Position numbers and translations under genes: made by a program
Shown: piece by piece, positions 1-10,927 of the stretch
Position numbering within the stretch: position 1 is the first letter of the stretch
Layout of the letters: the number at the start of each line of letters is the position of its first letter
Notes under the pieces: generated by a model
Told to the model about the DNA's origin: nothing
Database searches by the model: none
Seen by the model: only the letters and a program-made list of their open reading frames with translations
From: Flammula alnicola
Taxonomy: Eukaryota > Basidiomycota > Agaricomycetes > Agaricales > Strophariaceae
Assembly (NCBI GenBank): GCA_015499995.1
Contig: JADNRV010000033.1
Location: 310,001 to 374,000, forward strand
DNA: 64,000 nucleotides
Direction of reading: 5' to 3'

Positions 1-52
1 TACGCCAATATAATGTCAGTTCCATGATGCATGAGCATGATTGGGGAGCTCA

Positions 53-903
53 TTACCAAAGAAATTGCTTAAAGGCTTCAAAACACTGCAGAATGATGCG
101 CCGATTTCCCAAAGGTCGCATTCCGTTCGTCAAATACTGGGCGATATCTGGAACGGGAGGGAGTAGCCTGTGAACAACGGTTTGCTGGAGGGGAAACTGG
201 GCAGTCATAATAGATTCGAGGAGGTCATCAGTGATGCGAATCTTGTAGAACGTCGGAGCAGTTCCCATCAAAGTTATCCCAGCGAATACTTTGGCCTGCA
301 TGACCGGGAGTCCTACCAGCCTGCGATGCCTGTTATTCTCATAAAACGCCGCAATCGCCTCTGCGATGAGCTGGGGCTCTGGATCGTCGGCAGACGTGTG
401 ATGCTTGAAAATCGTAATTGCGATTGCTTTCTTGATCACACTGTACGACATACCTTGTCCGCCTGTACAAGAAGGAGATACCCATCGTCATCCAGAACAC
501 AGATGTCCGGCTTAGCATCAACACGCGTGCCACACATTATGAAGCCTATCTCCATCCGTTGATGTATAACACGATCAGGTTCGTCATAGCCCAACAAACC
601 AAGGAGATGCGAGACGAAATCATCGATGGCGGCTTCCGTTGGTGGACCTGGGGGAAATCGCTCCGTAGTATCTTTTAAGTAACGGAAGAAGAGTCGAGTG
701 GATCTCGTTATTGGTCCAGGAGGTGTGTCGAGATTGTTGAGAATGATAGGATCTACCGTGGGTGCAGGCAAGTTGGGATGGCCGAAGAAAGTGGCCGCGT
801 CTTTATCTACAATACGGATGTTATACGCGCGTAGCTCGTTCGTCGTCCAGTCGCTCCCAGATTTCGCGGAACGTATGATGTTCGCCATGGTGGTGTTGAA
901 CAA
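53..903 (-). CDS. Uncharacterised basidiomycete-specific protein, two exons
   Basis: Two exons (903-454 and 403-53) are joined across a 50-nt intron (donor GTATGT at 453, acceptor CAG/AAG-type end at 404). The join keeps one frame and gives about 266 residues. A second in-frame Met at 888 starts the segment MANIIRSAKSG, which looks like the more natural start. The protein contains a run ending in LLGLLGYDEPDRVIH, then DAKPDICVLDDD and a C-terminal stretch PQLIAEAIAAFYENN. I recognise this pattern from orphan proteins that occur in many copies in agaricomycete genomes, but I know no function for them. The DxKPD..V..D spacing recalls restriction-endonuclease-like folds; this is inference only. 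No signal peptide or membrane segment is visible. Confidence 0.75.
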
Positions 904-1615
904 GTTGTGTTTGAACTCCGATTAGTTGAGACCTCTTGCTTGCTGTTGAGTGGCAGCGGAGTCTCTGGAAACGATAATCTGTCAGATCACGATCAACAGA
1001 ACAATTATAATAATGCAGTCATGTGAGGCACACGTATGACAATAGCGAAGAGTCGAAGACACTTGCAAGTTGAAGATATTCAAAATCCCAAAAAAAACGT
1101 GATGATTCCACCCTTGACAGTAAAATTATACTGGTATGAACCCATTTTCATATAACGCCCAAAAACAGAATACCAGTTTAGAAAACACCGCACAAAATCA
1201 TAGAATATAATTGAATGCACTCCTACAGAAGATCTGATAGCTGATTGCAAAACGATAGGCCCCTAGCGTTGATGTTCAGCATTTTCTTCGTTTTGTACCG
1301 CATGATTGTTGGCATTGCTTATCTTTCCTCTTACCACCTCGACTTCCTTGTCATCCTGATTTTACCTCCTGCGTCCACCCCTCTATCCAAGCTCCCTCTC
1401 CTCTCTCGACAGAATATGCAATGTCCTAGCTTCTTTCCCATCCTATCCCGGGGACCAGCAATAGTCCCACCGACGACTACGTCCCAGAGGCCGGCGTAGA
1501 TGATTCGTTGGGCATTATTAGATAATAGAATTTTACGCAGAATATATGGAAAGTAAAATATGTCGCGATCGAAGAAGAAATAGTCCATTCCGGTCTGAAG
1601 GTATATACATTCAAG
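904..1615. other. Intergenic, AT-rich, no gene seen
   Basis: Region between two minus-strand genes. It contains several A/T tracts and only short open frames without family resemblance. It should hold the promoter of the orphan gene ending at 903 and the 3' end of the F-box gene. I see no RNA gene or repeat in it. Confidence 0.5.
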
Positions 1616-2998
1616 TTAGGTAAACACAAGCCTACCTCTATCGGCCATCCTGGACAAATGCTCGTCTTGCCGCAACTTCACGAAAGCGATCTCCTCGAGA
1701 CCCTTTGCATGCATTTCTACCGTCGAAAAATTGGGAAAGTTTTCTAACCGTTGCTCCAATTTCTGCCAATTCCCTTGGAGGAGCCTCATGAGCTCGTGGG
1801 GGAAATCGATGAAAGTGAGGTTGAGTGTCAATTTCGTGAGACCCATTGCCAAGGGCGGGCAATCCGACATGTTCTTTAGGAGGTCTGTGATCCATGGGAA
1901 CGGGTTTGTGAAATAATCGACGAGAGTTCGATGGTGGAATATTCGAACGGTGAACTCCGCGTCGATGGTGAGGGACTTTAGAGCCTCGAAGCCTCGAAGA
2001 TCAGGATGCGGCGATCCAGAGTGTTGCAGCGTATAATTCAGGGTATTGTATGAGGTCAAAACTAGACGAATGTCGACTATAAGCTCTTGTCCGAGGATGA
2101 AGGAATATGACGCAGACTTACCTTCAGCGTGCTCGGTATGGAGATGAATATGGGTGACGCTTTTCGCGCACGAAGAGAGCAAGGAGAGATTCCCCATGCC
2201 CGTGGGACCATTGGGACATACACTGAGATGTTCCAGGTGGGCAATGTCCAAGGGACACCCGGGGGAAGAAAACCATACTGTCAAACCTTCGAAATCCAAA
2301 GTGTCATCCAGGTGCAGATACTGGAGCCGGCAAGGTGTCGATTTCACCTCTCCGGAGGACAGTTCATCAGTATTGCAAAAAAGAGAACCGATGGATAGGT
2401 GGTTCAGCGAGGTACAGTAGCGAAAGAGACATGCTGGAAATTGGCTGACTCCGGTCAGATCTATCTCTGTGGTGATGGATGATGAGAAAGAAGCAAGGAG
2501 GCCTGCTCTGAGACCACCAGAAACCCTTGTCCAGGTTCGTGGCTTGTGTTCGGTGAGAGTACTCTTTCCTTTAACGGAAAATCGACGAAGGTTGGTGAGG
2601 CGGGCTACCACGGTTGCTAGTCCTGTGCCAGTGTCGCTTTCTAGCCAATGGACCAAGTGATAGCCTCTCCTAGCGTTTGTAGGGAGCCAGTCGCATTCAA
2701 TGGCGAGGCTGTGGATATACGGCGCAATATGAGGCGAATCGTCCAAGAATTGGAGAAAGTGTAATGCTGGATTGAACACTGGGGTAATTATGGTAGGTGG
2801 CGATGCAGTGGTGGGGTATGCATAGATATCTTCCTGGTGTAAAACGACGTCACGAAGTAAATGCATTTGCGATAACGAATAGAGGAGGTGGTTGACACGC
2901 GAACAGGCCTTTAACGCTGCTAAATCGCGATCATCGTAAAGAATGTCGACGATGTGCTGTAACAGCTCTATTGGAAGACCTCTGTATGAGATATCCAT
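1616..2998 (-). CDS. F-box domain protein with leucine-rich C-terminal part
   Basis: A single-exon frame of about 460 residues from the Met at 2998. The N-terminus reads MDISYRGLPIELLQHIVDIL and continues with a charged turn and KACSRVNHLLYS, the usual pattern of a fungal F-box (LPxELLxxIxxxL then ACSxVxxxW/L). The remainder carries irregular leucine-rich stretches such as LRRFSVKGKSTL and FEALKSLTIDAEF, as in the LRR-like substrate-binding halves of mushroom F-box proteins. By family it would bind Skp1 and serve as an SCF ubiquitin ligase receptor; the substrate is unknown. The frame stays open 69 codons upstream of this Met, so a longer N-terminus cannot be excluded, but the F-box begins immediately after Met 2998. 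F-box genes are strongly expanded in this group of fungi. Confidence 0.75.
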   Translation of the reverse strand: MDISYRGLPIELLQHIVDILYDDRDLAALKACSRVNHLLYSLSQMHLLRDVVLHQEDIYAYPTTASPPTIITPVFNPALHFLQFLDDSPHIAPYIHSLAIECDWLPTNARRGYHLVHWLESDTGTGLATVVARLTNLRRFSVKGKSTLTEHKPRTWTRVSGGLRAGLLASFSSSITTEIDLTGVSQFPACLFRYCTSLNHLSIGSLFCNTDELSSGEVKSTPCRLQYLHLDDTLDFEGLTVWFSSPGCPLDIAHLEHLSVCPNGPTGMGNLSLLSSCAKSVTHIHLHTEHAEGKSASYSFILGQELIVDIRLVLTSYNTLNYTLQHSGSPHPDLRGFEALKSLTIDAEFTVRIFHHRTLVDYFTNPFPWITDLLKNMSDCPPLAMGLTKLTLNLTFIDFPHELMRLLQGNWQKLEQRLENFPNFSTVEMHAKGLEEIAFVKLRQDEHLSRMADRGRLVFT

Positions 2999-3323
2999 GG
3001 GATTTCGAGCTTGGACAAGATTTCGAATGACTTTCGGAGGCAAGTTGCGTTCGATTGGGGCGAGTATAACTTCAAGGTCAAAGCCGAGTATTACAATCTC
3101 CGACTGAAGTTTATGACGCCCACATCGTGCCGGAGGCCTGTGAAAGAGATCTATATTTTTGGCTTTGGGACCCTGAATTTCAACCATGCAGAATCCAGAT
3201 GTCAAGTCGGTCTCGGCTTGTATCTCCTCGTGGTCAACTCGGGTTTAATACCGTGTTTTTCCCCCTGTAACGTTGCTTCATACGACAAAGAGCAAGCATT
3301 AGACACGACACGCACGATAACGC
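2999..3323. promoter_or_regulatory. Divergent promoter region between F-box gene and SHO1
   Basis: The F-box gene reads left from 2998 and SHO1 reads right from 3324, leaving 325 bp for both promoters and 5' UTRs. No clear TATA box or other element could be defined by eye. If the F-box protein starts further upstream the shared region would be shorter. Confidence 0.35.
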
Positions 3324-4620
3324 ATGGAGAAGAGCTACGCAACTTCCGGGTCGGAAAGGCCTCTCTCTGAGGATGCAACGAGTGCGAATATGCCCCCGAA
3401 TGAGCCCGCGAACGAGGGCGGGAATGGGAATGGGAATGGGATAGCCGGTGAAGGTCTTGATGTAGCAGGAGGACCAGTGAGTGCAGGAAGGCCGGGCAGT
3501 GAGCTATTTCTTCTTGTCACATTTGCACTTGGATTGGTGAGTGTTTTTACTGCAAGAATCCGGCAAATGAAGCTGACAGAGGGTATAGATTGCATGGCTC
3601 ATTTCTCTCCTCTCGCAAGCCGTTGTGGCTGGTACAAGTGCGTAACGGGGTTTTCTAGGATCGGATACTTAATGACACCTCTATCAGTTAGCGACGCCCC
3701 TGTTCGCATCTTGTGGTTCGGGATCATCATCCAGACGATCCTGACCTTCCTGGTGCTTCAGGTCATCACAGGCACAGGGTCGTCGACATATGACGCGGCG
3801 TACGCGTACGGCACCCAAATCTCCGTATTTGCAGCCCTCGCGACAGTGTTCGCCGTACTTGGCGTCGACCAGAACATCTACTCATCCCGTGGGGCCCAGC
3901 AAGCAACCGGAGCCGGCTGGCTGCTCGTTGCCATCGTCGATCTGTTGTGGATCTTCTTCTTCACGTCTCCGCCTCAGTCGCCCGTCCTCCAGGTCCCGAG
4001 GTCGCTCATGGAATCACGGATCAGACGTGAACAGAACCGACGGAGCGGAGTGCAGAAAGTATCCCGGAGCACGGACGCGTTCCCGATGGCGCCCGCGAAT
4101 GGCGCGCGAAGGGAGACTGACCAATTCTCGCAGCAGCCTTCGGTTCCGCCACAAGATCAGAAGCCTACCAGTCCACGGTGGAGCGGACGCAGAGGCACGT
4201 TGACCAGTATACCTTCGGAGCGAGAAGGGGAGGGGAGTGCGGTGGCCCATGAGAGTGGGGGCGCGGCTCTCGAGCAACGCGTGTCCCATCCCACACAGTC
4301 GTCGTTGCAGGATGCAGAGGCCAAATGGAGGGCAGAGGCGATGTTTGATTGTGCGTGTTCTTTATTTTTTTGCAACACTTCCAAAAATCTAACCTTCCCT
4401 GCAGACGGGGGATCAGCCAGCGACACCAATGAGTTGAAATTCAAGAAAGGCGAGGTTCTGCTCATCTTCGACAAGTCTGGCAAGTGGTGGGAAGCCAAGA
4501 AAAGAGACGGTCAGAAAGGCAGTGCGTAGAATCTCCATTACTTTTGGTCCTTCTTGCCCAGCTGACCGCGAGATTTCTTTGCCTCTAGTCGTGCCTTCAA
4601 ACTATGTACAACTCCTGTGA
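3324..4620 (+). CDS. SHO1: High-osmolarity signalling protein SHO1 (four-TM osmosensor with SH3)
   Basis: Five exons: 3324-3536, 3589-3631, 3688-4350, 4405-4521 and 4589-4620. They join in frame to 355 residues. After a disordered Gly/Asn-rich start there are four membrane segments: ELFLLVTFALGLIAW with ISLLSQAVVA, then ILWFGIIIQTILTFLVLQV, then SVFAALATVFAVLGV, then GWLLVAIVDLLWIFFFT. The DQNIYSS motif after the third segment is typical of Sho1. A Ser/Pro-rich cytoplasmic linker leads to a C-terminal SH3 domain (AMFDYGGSASDTNELKF, KWWEAK, GIVPSNYVQLL). Introns 3 and 4 lie inside the SH3 coding region, which is complete only when both are removed. Sho1 sits in the plasma membrane and recruits the Pbs2 MAPKK to the HOG pathway, and also acts in cell-wall and invasive-growth signalling. 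A hexanucleotide repeat near 3417 encodes a (Gly-Asn)n run. Confidence 0.95.
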
Positions 4621-6029
4621 CACGACGTTTTACAACTTCACGCCCTTACGATTTTTTTCACGGCCATTATACCAACGGTCTATATCTACTCGGAAGAGCC
4701 TTGCTCATTTGCTGATTATCTCCTTTTTTACCCCTCTTCGTTTTATTACCCGAGCTCGGATTCGCATGTAATGATTCAACGATTTTCTGTTATATCTCAT
4801 ATCTACTCTAGTAAGTAGTATTCCCCTTCATACGTTTGTATACGATATGCCATGTAGAACTGCCTACTGTCTTCTTTGTATCCGATTCAAACTTCAGCTC
4901 TGTATCAGTGTACGACATTCCCCCTTTTACCCCTATGAAATTATTTTCCTAGCCGTCTTCTAACCCAAGGGCAGCCCCAGATGACATACTCTATTGGTGC
5001 TGGGGAATCATCTAACAATCGTGACCAGTAAGCATATACATTTCATTATGTCTTGATATTGATTGGTATCCTGCTAGCTGTCTTTGTTCCCTCTTGATCG
5101 TTTCCAGACACAACTCCCTTTCAACCCATTCGTCGTCGACCAGCCATTGGCACCGCAATGCTCCGCTCCATGATCAATAAATTTGAGCGAGTGTTCATCA
5201 TACGCAACTCGACAGAGGGCTTCATGACAGACAAACATTGGCAGTCGACCTAATAGAAATTAGTTATAAATCGCTTCGCTCCTGTACTTGCGCCAAAATC
5301 AGGAGAATAACACGAACAGAAATTCATTTATTTAAACAAGTAACTATCTAAGTAAGTAAAATGGTATCTCAGCGGAATTGTTAACCGCTAACCGCCGAAC
5401 GATGATGAACGATGAACGTTTGACGACCAAACCGTGAAAAGTTAAACAATCGAATGCGAACGAAGTAAGTAAGAGCGTGAGTAAGTGGGTGCGCATGATT
5501 GGAGTTAGAGGTACGAGTCGATGCGTGGGGAAGGTGCGGTAAGGAGGGCGGGCATAGGGGGGGTTGCATTGCGTGGGTATCCAAAAGATGGGTTGAGATA
5601 GAAATAGAAAAATAAATAGGCAAGAAAGGAACAGAGGAGAAATGAAATCCAAATCCAAAATCCAATGCGAATGCGAATGTGAATGAAGCTTGAGTGGATC
5701 CGATGGGTGGTGGGTGGTGGGCAATGATTGAATATGAGGATAGGGTCAAGGTGAGGTCGAGGACAACGTTGAGGTTGAGGCTGAGTGAGGCCGCGGGTGT
5801 TGCGAGGAGAGACCGCATGTGGATAGTTCGTTGTTGTGAAGTACATGACAGAAGCTGAAGATATTCCTTTGATTTCTTGATAACCGGATGATGCAGACAC
5901 GAAGACATAGGTTGAAAGAGCGGACGGGAAGTGGCACGAAAAGCCTAATCCCAAGGGCGATTTTTAATATCGCCCTAAACGGCAGTGACGACGAGAACGA
6001 TGATAGGAACGAAGGTCGACGACAAACCT
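4621..6029. other. Convergent intergenic region, short simple repeats, no gene seen
   Basis: SHO1 ends at 4620 reading right and the next gene ends at 6030 reading left, so this is a 1.4 kb tail-to-tail spacer holding two 3' UTRs. Around 5648-5685 there is a degenerate 6-bp microsatellite (AATCCA and AATGCG units), and GTAAGTAAG-type repeats lie near 5460-5490. Open frames here are low-complexity readings of these repeats. I see no RNA gene. Confidence 0.5.
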
Positions 6030-7565
6030 CTACCACTCCGGCGCATTCGCACGCCGCTTCGCATGCATCCTCAGCGCCATCACCTGCGTCGGTACCGGTG
6101 GCAGAACAGGTGCGGGCGTCACCAGACCCCCATCTCGCCTCTTCACCGTATTCGTCGGGCTAACATGCAAACTGCTCGACAACGTCTTACCACCTGCGCC
6201 CGTCGCCACAGCAGCGCTAGATGTGTACGTCGCGAGGTTATCCGCCGAGCCGCCAATGGCCGTCGGCGCTTGGTGGCCGGGGTTGTTCCGAGTGAGGTAG
6301 ACACCGACGCCGATACCCCCTGCGATGCAGATGAGGAGGATGACACCGACGACCCAGACCCAGCGAGAGAGTCGGTCCGAACCGTTGCGCGTCTTGTGAA
6401 GCCAAGAGCTGCACAAAAGAAATAGAAATTAAGAAACTAGTGGACGCAAAAAAAAATTCGTGATCCAACATACCTCTCTTTAACCGGCATCGTACTTTCC
6501 GCCTTGACGACCATACTAAACCTTCTCCAAAAATCGTCGCCCTTCTCGCCGCGCGAGGGAAGGAGCGTCTCCTCCGAGTTGCCACGCATGATGGGCTTGC
6601 GCGGGGTCGCTTCGCCCTCCTTGAACGACACATTAACGACACTACCCGGCACAGGCGATTTGGACGGCCGGATGAACGCAGGCGTGATAGGCGTCATGGG
6701 CGGGTGCAGCGGGTGGGGCGTCGACGAATGCAGAGAAGGTGCCGGGGAGCCGGGGACAGCGAACGGCGGCGCTCCACCACTCGCGGCGAAGGGGGGCTCG
6801 AAAGGGTTGGTGTTGATGGGAGGCGGGGGACCTTTCTGCCCCATCATGGGCTGCCGGCCGCCTGGGGCAGCTGCTGCCTCGGGGCGGGCGAGGTTGAGCG
6901 CGGCGATTGGTGCTGCGTATCCTGGACGCGGGGCAGCAATGGGCTGCGGCCCAGGCGGAGGACGTTGCTGCTGCTGGTTAGGAGGCGCAGGCCCACGCAT
7001 CATCTGCTGCTGAGGCGGCAGCGGCTGTTGGTTGACTTGGCGCATCTGGGATGGTATTTGGTTAGGAGCAGGTCCAGCAGGAGGGGGGCGCTGTTGTTGT
7101 TGCTGCATTTGTGGGGGAGGACTGGGACGAGTAGCAGATGTAACACCCGTAGCTGCGGCCAAAGCAGCATTCTTGGACGGCGAAGCGGCAATTCCAGGTG
7201 GCTTGGAGGGTCTACGACGGTAATCTTCGTCGTCGTCGTCCGAATCTGAATCATCGCCCATGTTCAGGAGTCCCATTCCGAGAGCTCCGACACCAGAATT
7301 GCGGTTCGCTGGAGCAGCTGGGGCTGCAAGTTTATTCTTGTCATCAGCAAGATAATTGTCATAGCTAGAAATATACAAAAAATTGCAGGTAAATTGGGTG
7401 AACAATTTGATAGCAACTAGGTACGCACACGTCGTAAGCAGAGGTCCTCTTATTGGGGTCTGCAGGAGCTGGCTGGCGAAGACGTGGCTGGGGTGCCCGT
7501 GGGGTTTCATAGAACGAGTCGGGTTCGTCAGTTGCAAAAGGTGGTTTACCAGCGAGGGGTGCCAT
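6030..7565 (-). CDS. Single-pass membrane protein with long Pro/Gln-rich cytoplasmic region
   Basis: Three exons (7565-7429, 7364-6474, 6408-6030) with introns of 64 and 65 nt join in frame to 468 residues. Start context gives MAPLAGKPPFATDEPDSF. Residues about 60-340 are disordered: an acidic DDDSDSDDDDED-type patch and then many Pro, Gln and Ala runs. A single hydrophobic segment, VWVVGVILLICIAGGIGVGVYL, lies at about 360-382 and is preceded by basic residues (HKTRNGSDRLSR). This suggests a large cytoplasmic N-terminus and a roughly 85-residue Ser/Thr-rich outer tail. I recognise it only as a conserved basidiomycete hypothetical protein. It is the convergent neighbour of SHO1; a functional link is not shown. 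Confidence 0.8.
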
Positions 7566-7828
7566 TTCGGTTCTGTTAGGTCCAACGATAAGTTTTCGGA
7601 AGGTGGTCTATCTACTTGTTATTGTTCGAGGTTAAATAATATGTTTAAAAGAAAAGAATGGCGGTTAAAAAGAGAGGAAGTGATCCTGGAGAAACCAGAT
7701 CGAGGAGGACCGAAGGCGAAGAGGGGAAGGAGGAAGAGAAAGACAAGAGACAAGCCAACCACAACAGCAGAGCGACCAATCCGTGAGCACGTGTTGCCCT
7801 AGCGTCAGGCCGAATGGCGATCACTTTT
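7566..7828. promoter_or_regulatory. 5' flank of the membrane protein gene
   Basis: Likely promoter and 5' UTR of the minus-strand gene starting at 7565. A purine-rich stretch (GAGGAAG, GGAAGGAGGAAG) runs from 7660 to 7740 on the plus strand, that is, a pyrimidine-rich tract on the coding strand, which is common upstream of fungal genes. No TATA element is evident. Confidence 0.3.
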
Positions 7829-7885
7829 CTCACTGATCAGAATATTCTCTGATATCAACCACTACACATATTCCTGAGTCTGAGC
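7829..7885 (+). repeat. Copy of the junction sequence at 8854-8913
   Basis: About 57 bp beginning CTCACTGATCAGAATATTCT are repeated in direct orientation at 8854-8913 with only a few differences. The first 11 bases belong to the M43 gene (end of exon 5 and start of the following intron), while the rest is foreign to it. This copy therefore includes a chimeric breakpoint and must have been made after that breakpoint formed at 8865. Confidence 0.75.
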
Positions 7886-8004
7886 ACAGTCTCTCGTCCT
7901 CCCAGGTGCTTTTTGCCACTACAAATAAGAGCTCGAACATCTCCACCAGCTAGCAATTCTCCTCACCCAGTTTCGAGCCCGCCTTACGTTGTATTCTTCT
8001 CCTT

Positions 8005-8865
8005 GTTCTCGGTGTTATATTTTTGGAAACTCCCCAAGAATGATGTCTAAAATTACATATTCTCACCCAATCCGCAATGACGGTGACACATGCTCGGTTA
8101 TATACAAAATCGCGGGAACCACAGTAATTTTTGTGGTCGTTATGGGTGAAAGAGTCGGTTGTTACCATGGCTTTGCGCACCGTTGCTACTTGACTCCATA
8201 ATTCAGTCCTATGAATCTCATCCGCAGTGCAGTTGAATTGTACTTTCAACCGGATTGCAAAGTGGACAAGAACCACAGTAAGTCTAACATCCTTGACTGT
8301 TTGACAGCATGCGCTTTGTGGCTGACTCAATTGAGCGCTTGAAAGATGGCTAGAAGCAATACTTAGTTTGACGCCTCACACGTCAGAGGTTGCCCCACCC
8401 CATACATGCAAGAAATCCTCATCTGAGCGAGACCTTCAACCATACGCTGTGGCGGAACCAAAAAAAAACACTCGTCGGGATTACCATCTGGCGGAACGTG
8501 CGCTAATGAGATAAGCGCCGCTTTCAACATAATCCTCCACGCTCCAGACCAACGTCGACCATCGTTTCAACACGTAACAGAGCTGCATTTTGCAGAGCAA
8601 TCGGTCGTGGATGTGATGAAGTACGATGCTACATGGAAGACGTTCTGCTTGAAGAAGCTTTCACTTTCGCTGGAGGCGCAGTCTTTCCGCCAGGTCTTCG
8701 GAACGCTTTCGCGGCCTCACGCATCCGCTGTCCTTGGCCCTTCGTGAACGAGGTCATGCACGCGTCGTACGAGTAGTCCATGAAGTTGTCTAATATTATT
8801 TCTTTGACTCAACTTTCCAAGGAAAAAGCTAGCAGAATATTAAAAAGAACGGGACTCACTGATCA
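8005..8865 (-). repeat. Partial duplicate of the M43 3' region (matches 12298-13071)
   Basis: Nearly identical to 12298-13071 except for an extra segment of about 80 bp around 8377-8457 and scattered substitutions. The left boundary in both copies is GTTCTCGGTGTTATATTTTT; the sequences further left are unrelated. The right boundary is at the end of M43 exon 5. It contains the last M43 exon plus about 620 bp of downstream flank. The left boundary starts with an inverted repeat (TTCTCGG ... CCAAGAA here, perfect CCGAGAA in the other copy). Confidence 0.85.
8629..8865 (-). pseudogene. M43 metalloprotease relic, last exon only
   Basis: The final exon of the M43 gene at 12830-14182 is present here and still open. 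It encodes the Met-turn region [20 protein letters not shown] and the C-terminal tail up to a stop at 8629-8631. The preceding intron is recognisable up to its donor near 8859, and then homology ends at 8865. The catalytic HExxH exon and everything upstream are missing, so no protease can be made. Confidence 0.85.
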
Positions 8866-8913
8866 GAATATTCTCTGATATCAACCACTTTACATATTCC
8901 CCTGAGTCTGAGC

Positions 8914-9500
8914 GCAAGAAAAGCATTGACTTACTGGTACTTATATTGAGAAACAACAGCAAGCATTCAGCGGAGTCTCCAAAAAGGGGAGAGAAAGACA
9001 TTACCTTAGAAGACCTGGACATCCGAAAGAAATTTGAATACATACCCCAACCTCCGTTCTCTTAGGGAAGATCGACTGGTCGTCTACCTTCCGTAATCTG
9101 GGTATTGGCTGCTGGCGGTGTGAGGACCGTCGTTCTATTGAGAGATTTCCGGAACAAAAATGATACGTGCGTAAAATTCTCTTACCCAAACGATGCCATC
9201 GAAAAGATTCCTTTTCTTATGACTAGGCGAGGCCGAAACTTCGAAATAGGCTCTTTACAATCCTGTACATGGTTTTGATACAAGATAACAAATATATTTT
9301 AACAGCTAATCCTCGTCATCAGATACTGCATGATAAGGATGCGAAGTACATAAGAGCTAATCGGTACTTGCAATCACACTGTGTCGTTTAGAAGACCGAG
9401 TGTACTCCGATAATTCTCCAATCATGGCCGTCTACAAATTTGTCGTAGCCTACTTCCACGCTGGATCGGGCTGCGGGATGAATTTGCATCAAAAACTGTT
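8914..9500. other. No gene seen
   Basis: Between the M43 relic and the F-box-like gene. Only short frames without resemblance to known families. It probably contains the 3' UTR of the gene ending at 9501. Confidence 0.4.
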
Positions 9501-10927
9501 TCAATACTTAAGCAATGGACGTACCAATCCGTAGGTTTGCCAAGGAATCATATGTAACAACACAGTTCCTTTTTCTTCAAGTTGTCTTATACCTGGAGCC
9601 CGACGCAGTGCCGCAAGGTATGGAACGAAGTCCTCGTCATCCACCACATAGTATCCTACACCCACGGTGGTCGTCTTCAAATTCGGGAACATCTCCTGCA
9701 ACCGCCCAACGAGATCCAACCAGGCAAAGCTTTCCAACTCTGCTGCCTTTCCCTCAGGGGTTTCGCCGAACGGTCTGAAAATGAGTACGACTTCTTCTAA
9801 CGAGGGCGAGTGAGAAGGTAGAGTGGAGAGCGAATTCCACATTGTTGACATCATTGGTGACATCTTCTCCCCTGATTGCGAGATATGATCCAATGTGATG
9901 GTTCCGACATGAACAATGCGTACGTTAACGCATTGCGATAGATCAATAGTGTCGTAATAAGGCAATGCGTCTGTAAATAAATATCATGAAGTTATATTGC
10001 GAAATACCGAAATGTTTGCTTACGCGTATCGAGATATGGATCGGACAACTTTATGAAAATATGGTGAAGAGACGGTCCGACCTGTCGTAAGAACCTTGAA
10101 AAGAAGGGAGTATACGCCTTTCTATCGCTCCTTGTCATGGGGACCAGTCGAATATGGAACGATTCAACGGTGATGTCAAGGTCGTTAGCGCGTAGTGGAT
10201 CCCATACATCTTTAAAAAGCATTAGCGAAGAGGTGTCGAGTAACGTCAAGTGAATTCGGCGTCGGAAGGTCGAGGAGTACTGTGAGAGATTGGGAATCGC
10301 CTCATCGTCGAACTGCAGGTTGTATAGCGTAATTGACTTTACAGATGGCTGGAGCCTGGCGAAAAGCTCCACAATGTCGATTTGCCCATGCCGGTACGTT
10401 GTGAACTCTACAGAGTCAAGTTGCAAGTCCGTGATATTGGTCTGCAAGAAAAAGTTTCGAATGTGGGGCGGGATGTATGGCCACGATATCGACGTCAGCC
10501 GGAGCGTCTTCAGATTTGGCAAATTAGCGAGAATACGAGGCAAATTCTTGTTCGGAAGGTGCTTATAACCTCTCGGATGGAATAGCGCTTTGACGTGAAG
10601 AGACTCGACGGCATTGGTAAAGCTTGTCCAAGGAGCCTCGAGGAGAGCGAGGAACATGTCGAACTGTCTGTCGCCATCTTTGTTGAATTCCAGCTCGGAA
10701 AAGAGATGAAGGCGACTCCTGATTAGAGTTTGTCTGGATGTGAGGCCCAGACGTAGCAAAGTTGGTCTATCATTGTGGAGGTGGTCGGTAATCCGATCCA
10801 AGAGTTCAGGTGCGAAAACGCCAATGGCGGTATTGTTGTCGTCTCCGGAAATGGGGAGCAGTTCGGGAGATGTAGGAAGAATCCTTCCAGTGAGTCTTCG
10901 GGAGAGGGACAAGTTAAACATGTGCAC
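9501..10927 (-). CDS. F-box-like / leucine-rich protein, two exons
   Basis: Exons 10927-10024 and 9970-9501, joined across a 53-nt intron (donor GTAAGC, acceptor TTACAG), give about 457 residues. Near residue 38 the sequence FAPELLDRITDHLHNDRPTL followed by LRLGLTSRQTLIRSR has the spacing of a degenerate F-box, in which LTSR replaces the more usual LVSR/ACSR. The rest is made of leucine-rich strands (LKTLRLTSISW, ITDLQLDSVEF, VKSITLYNLQF), as in mushroom F-box/LRR proteins. The predicted role is SCF substrate recognition. The gene appears intact although it lies between two rearranged M43 segments. Confidence 0.75.

Noticed and set aside
4351..4588. SHO1 without an SH3 domain (apparent early stop)
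   Set aside because: Removing introns 4351-4404 and 4522-4588 yields a complete SH3 domain ending GIVPSNYVQLL.
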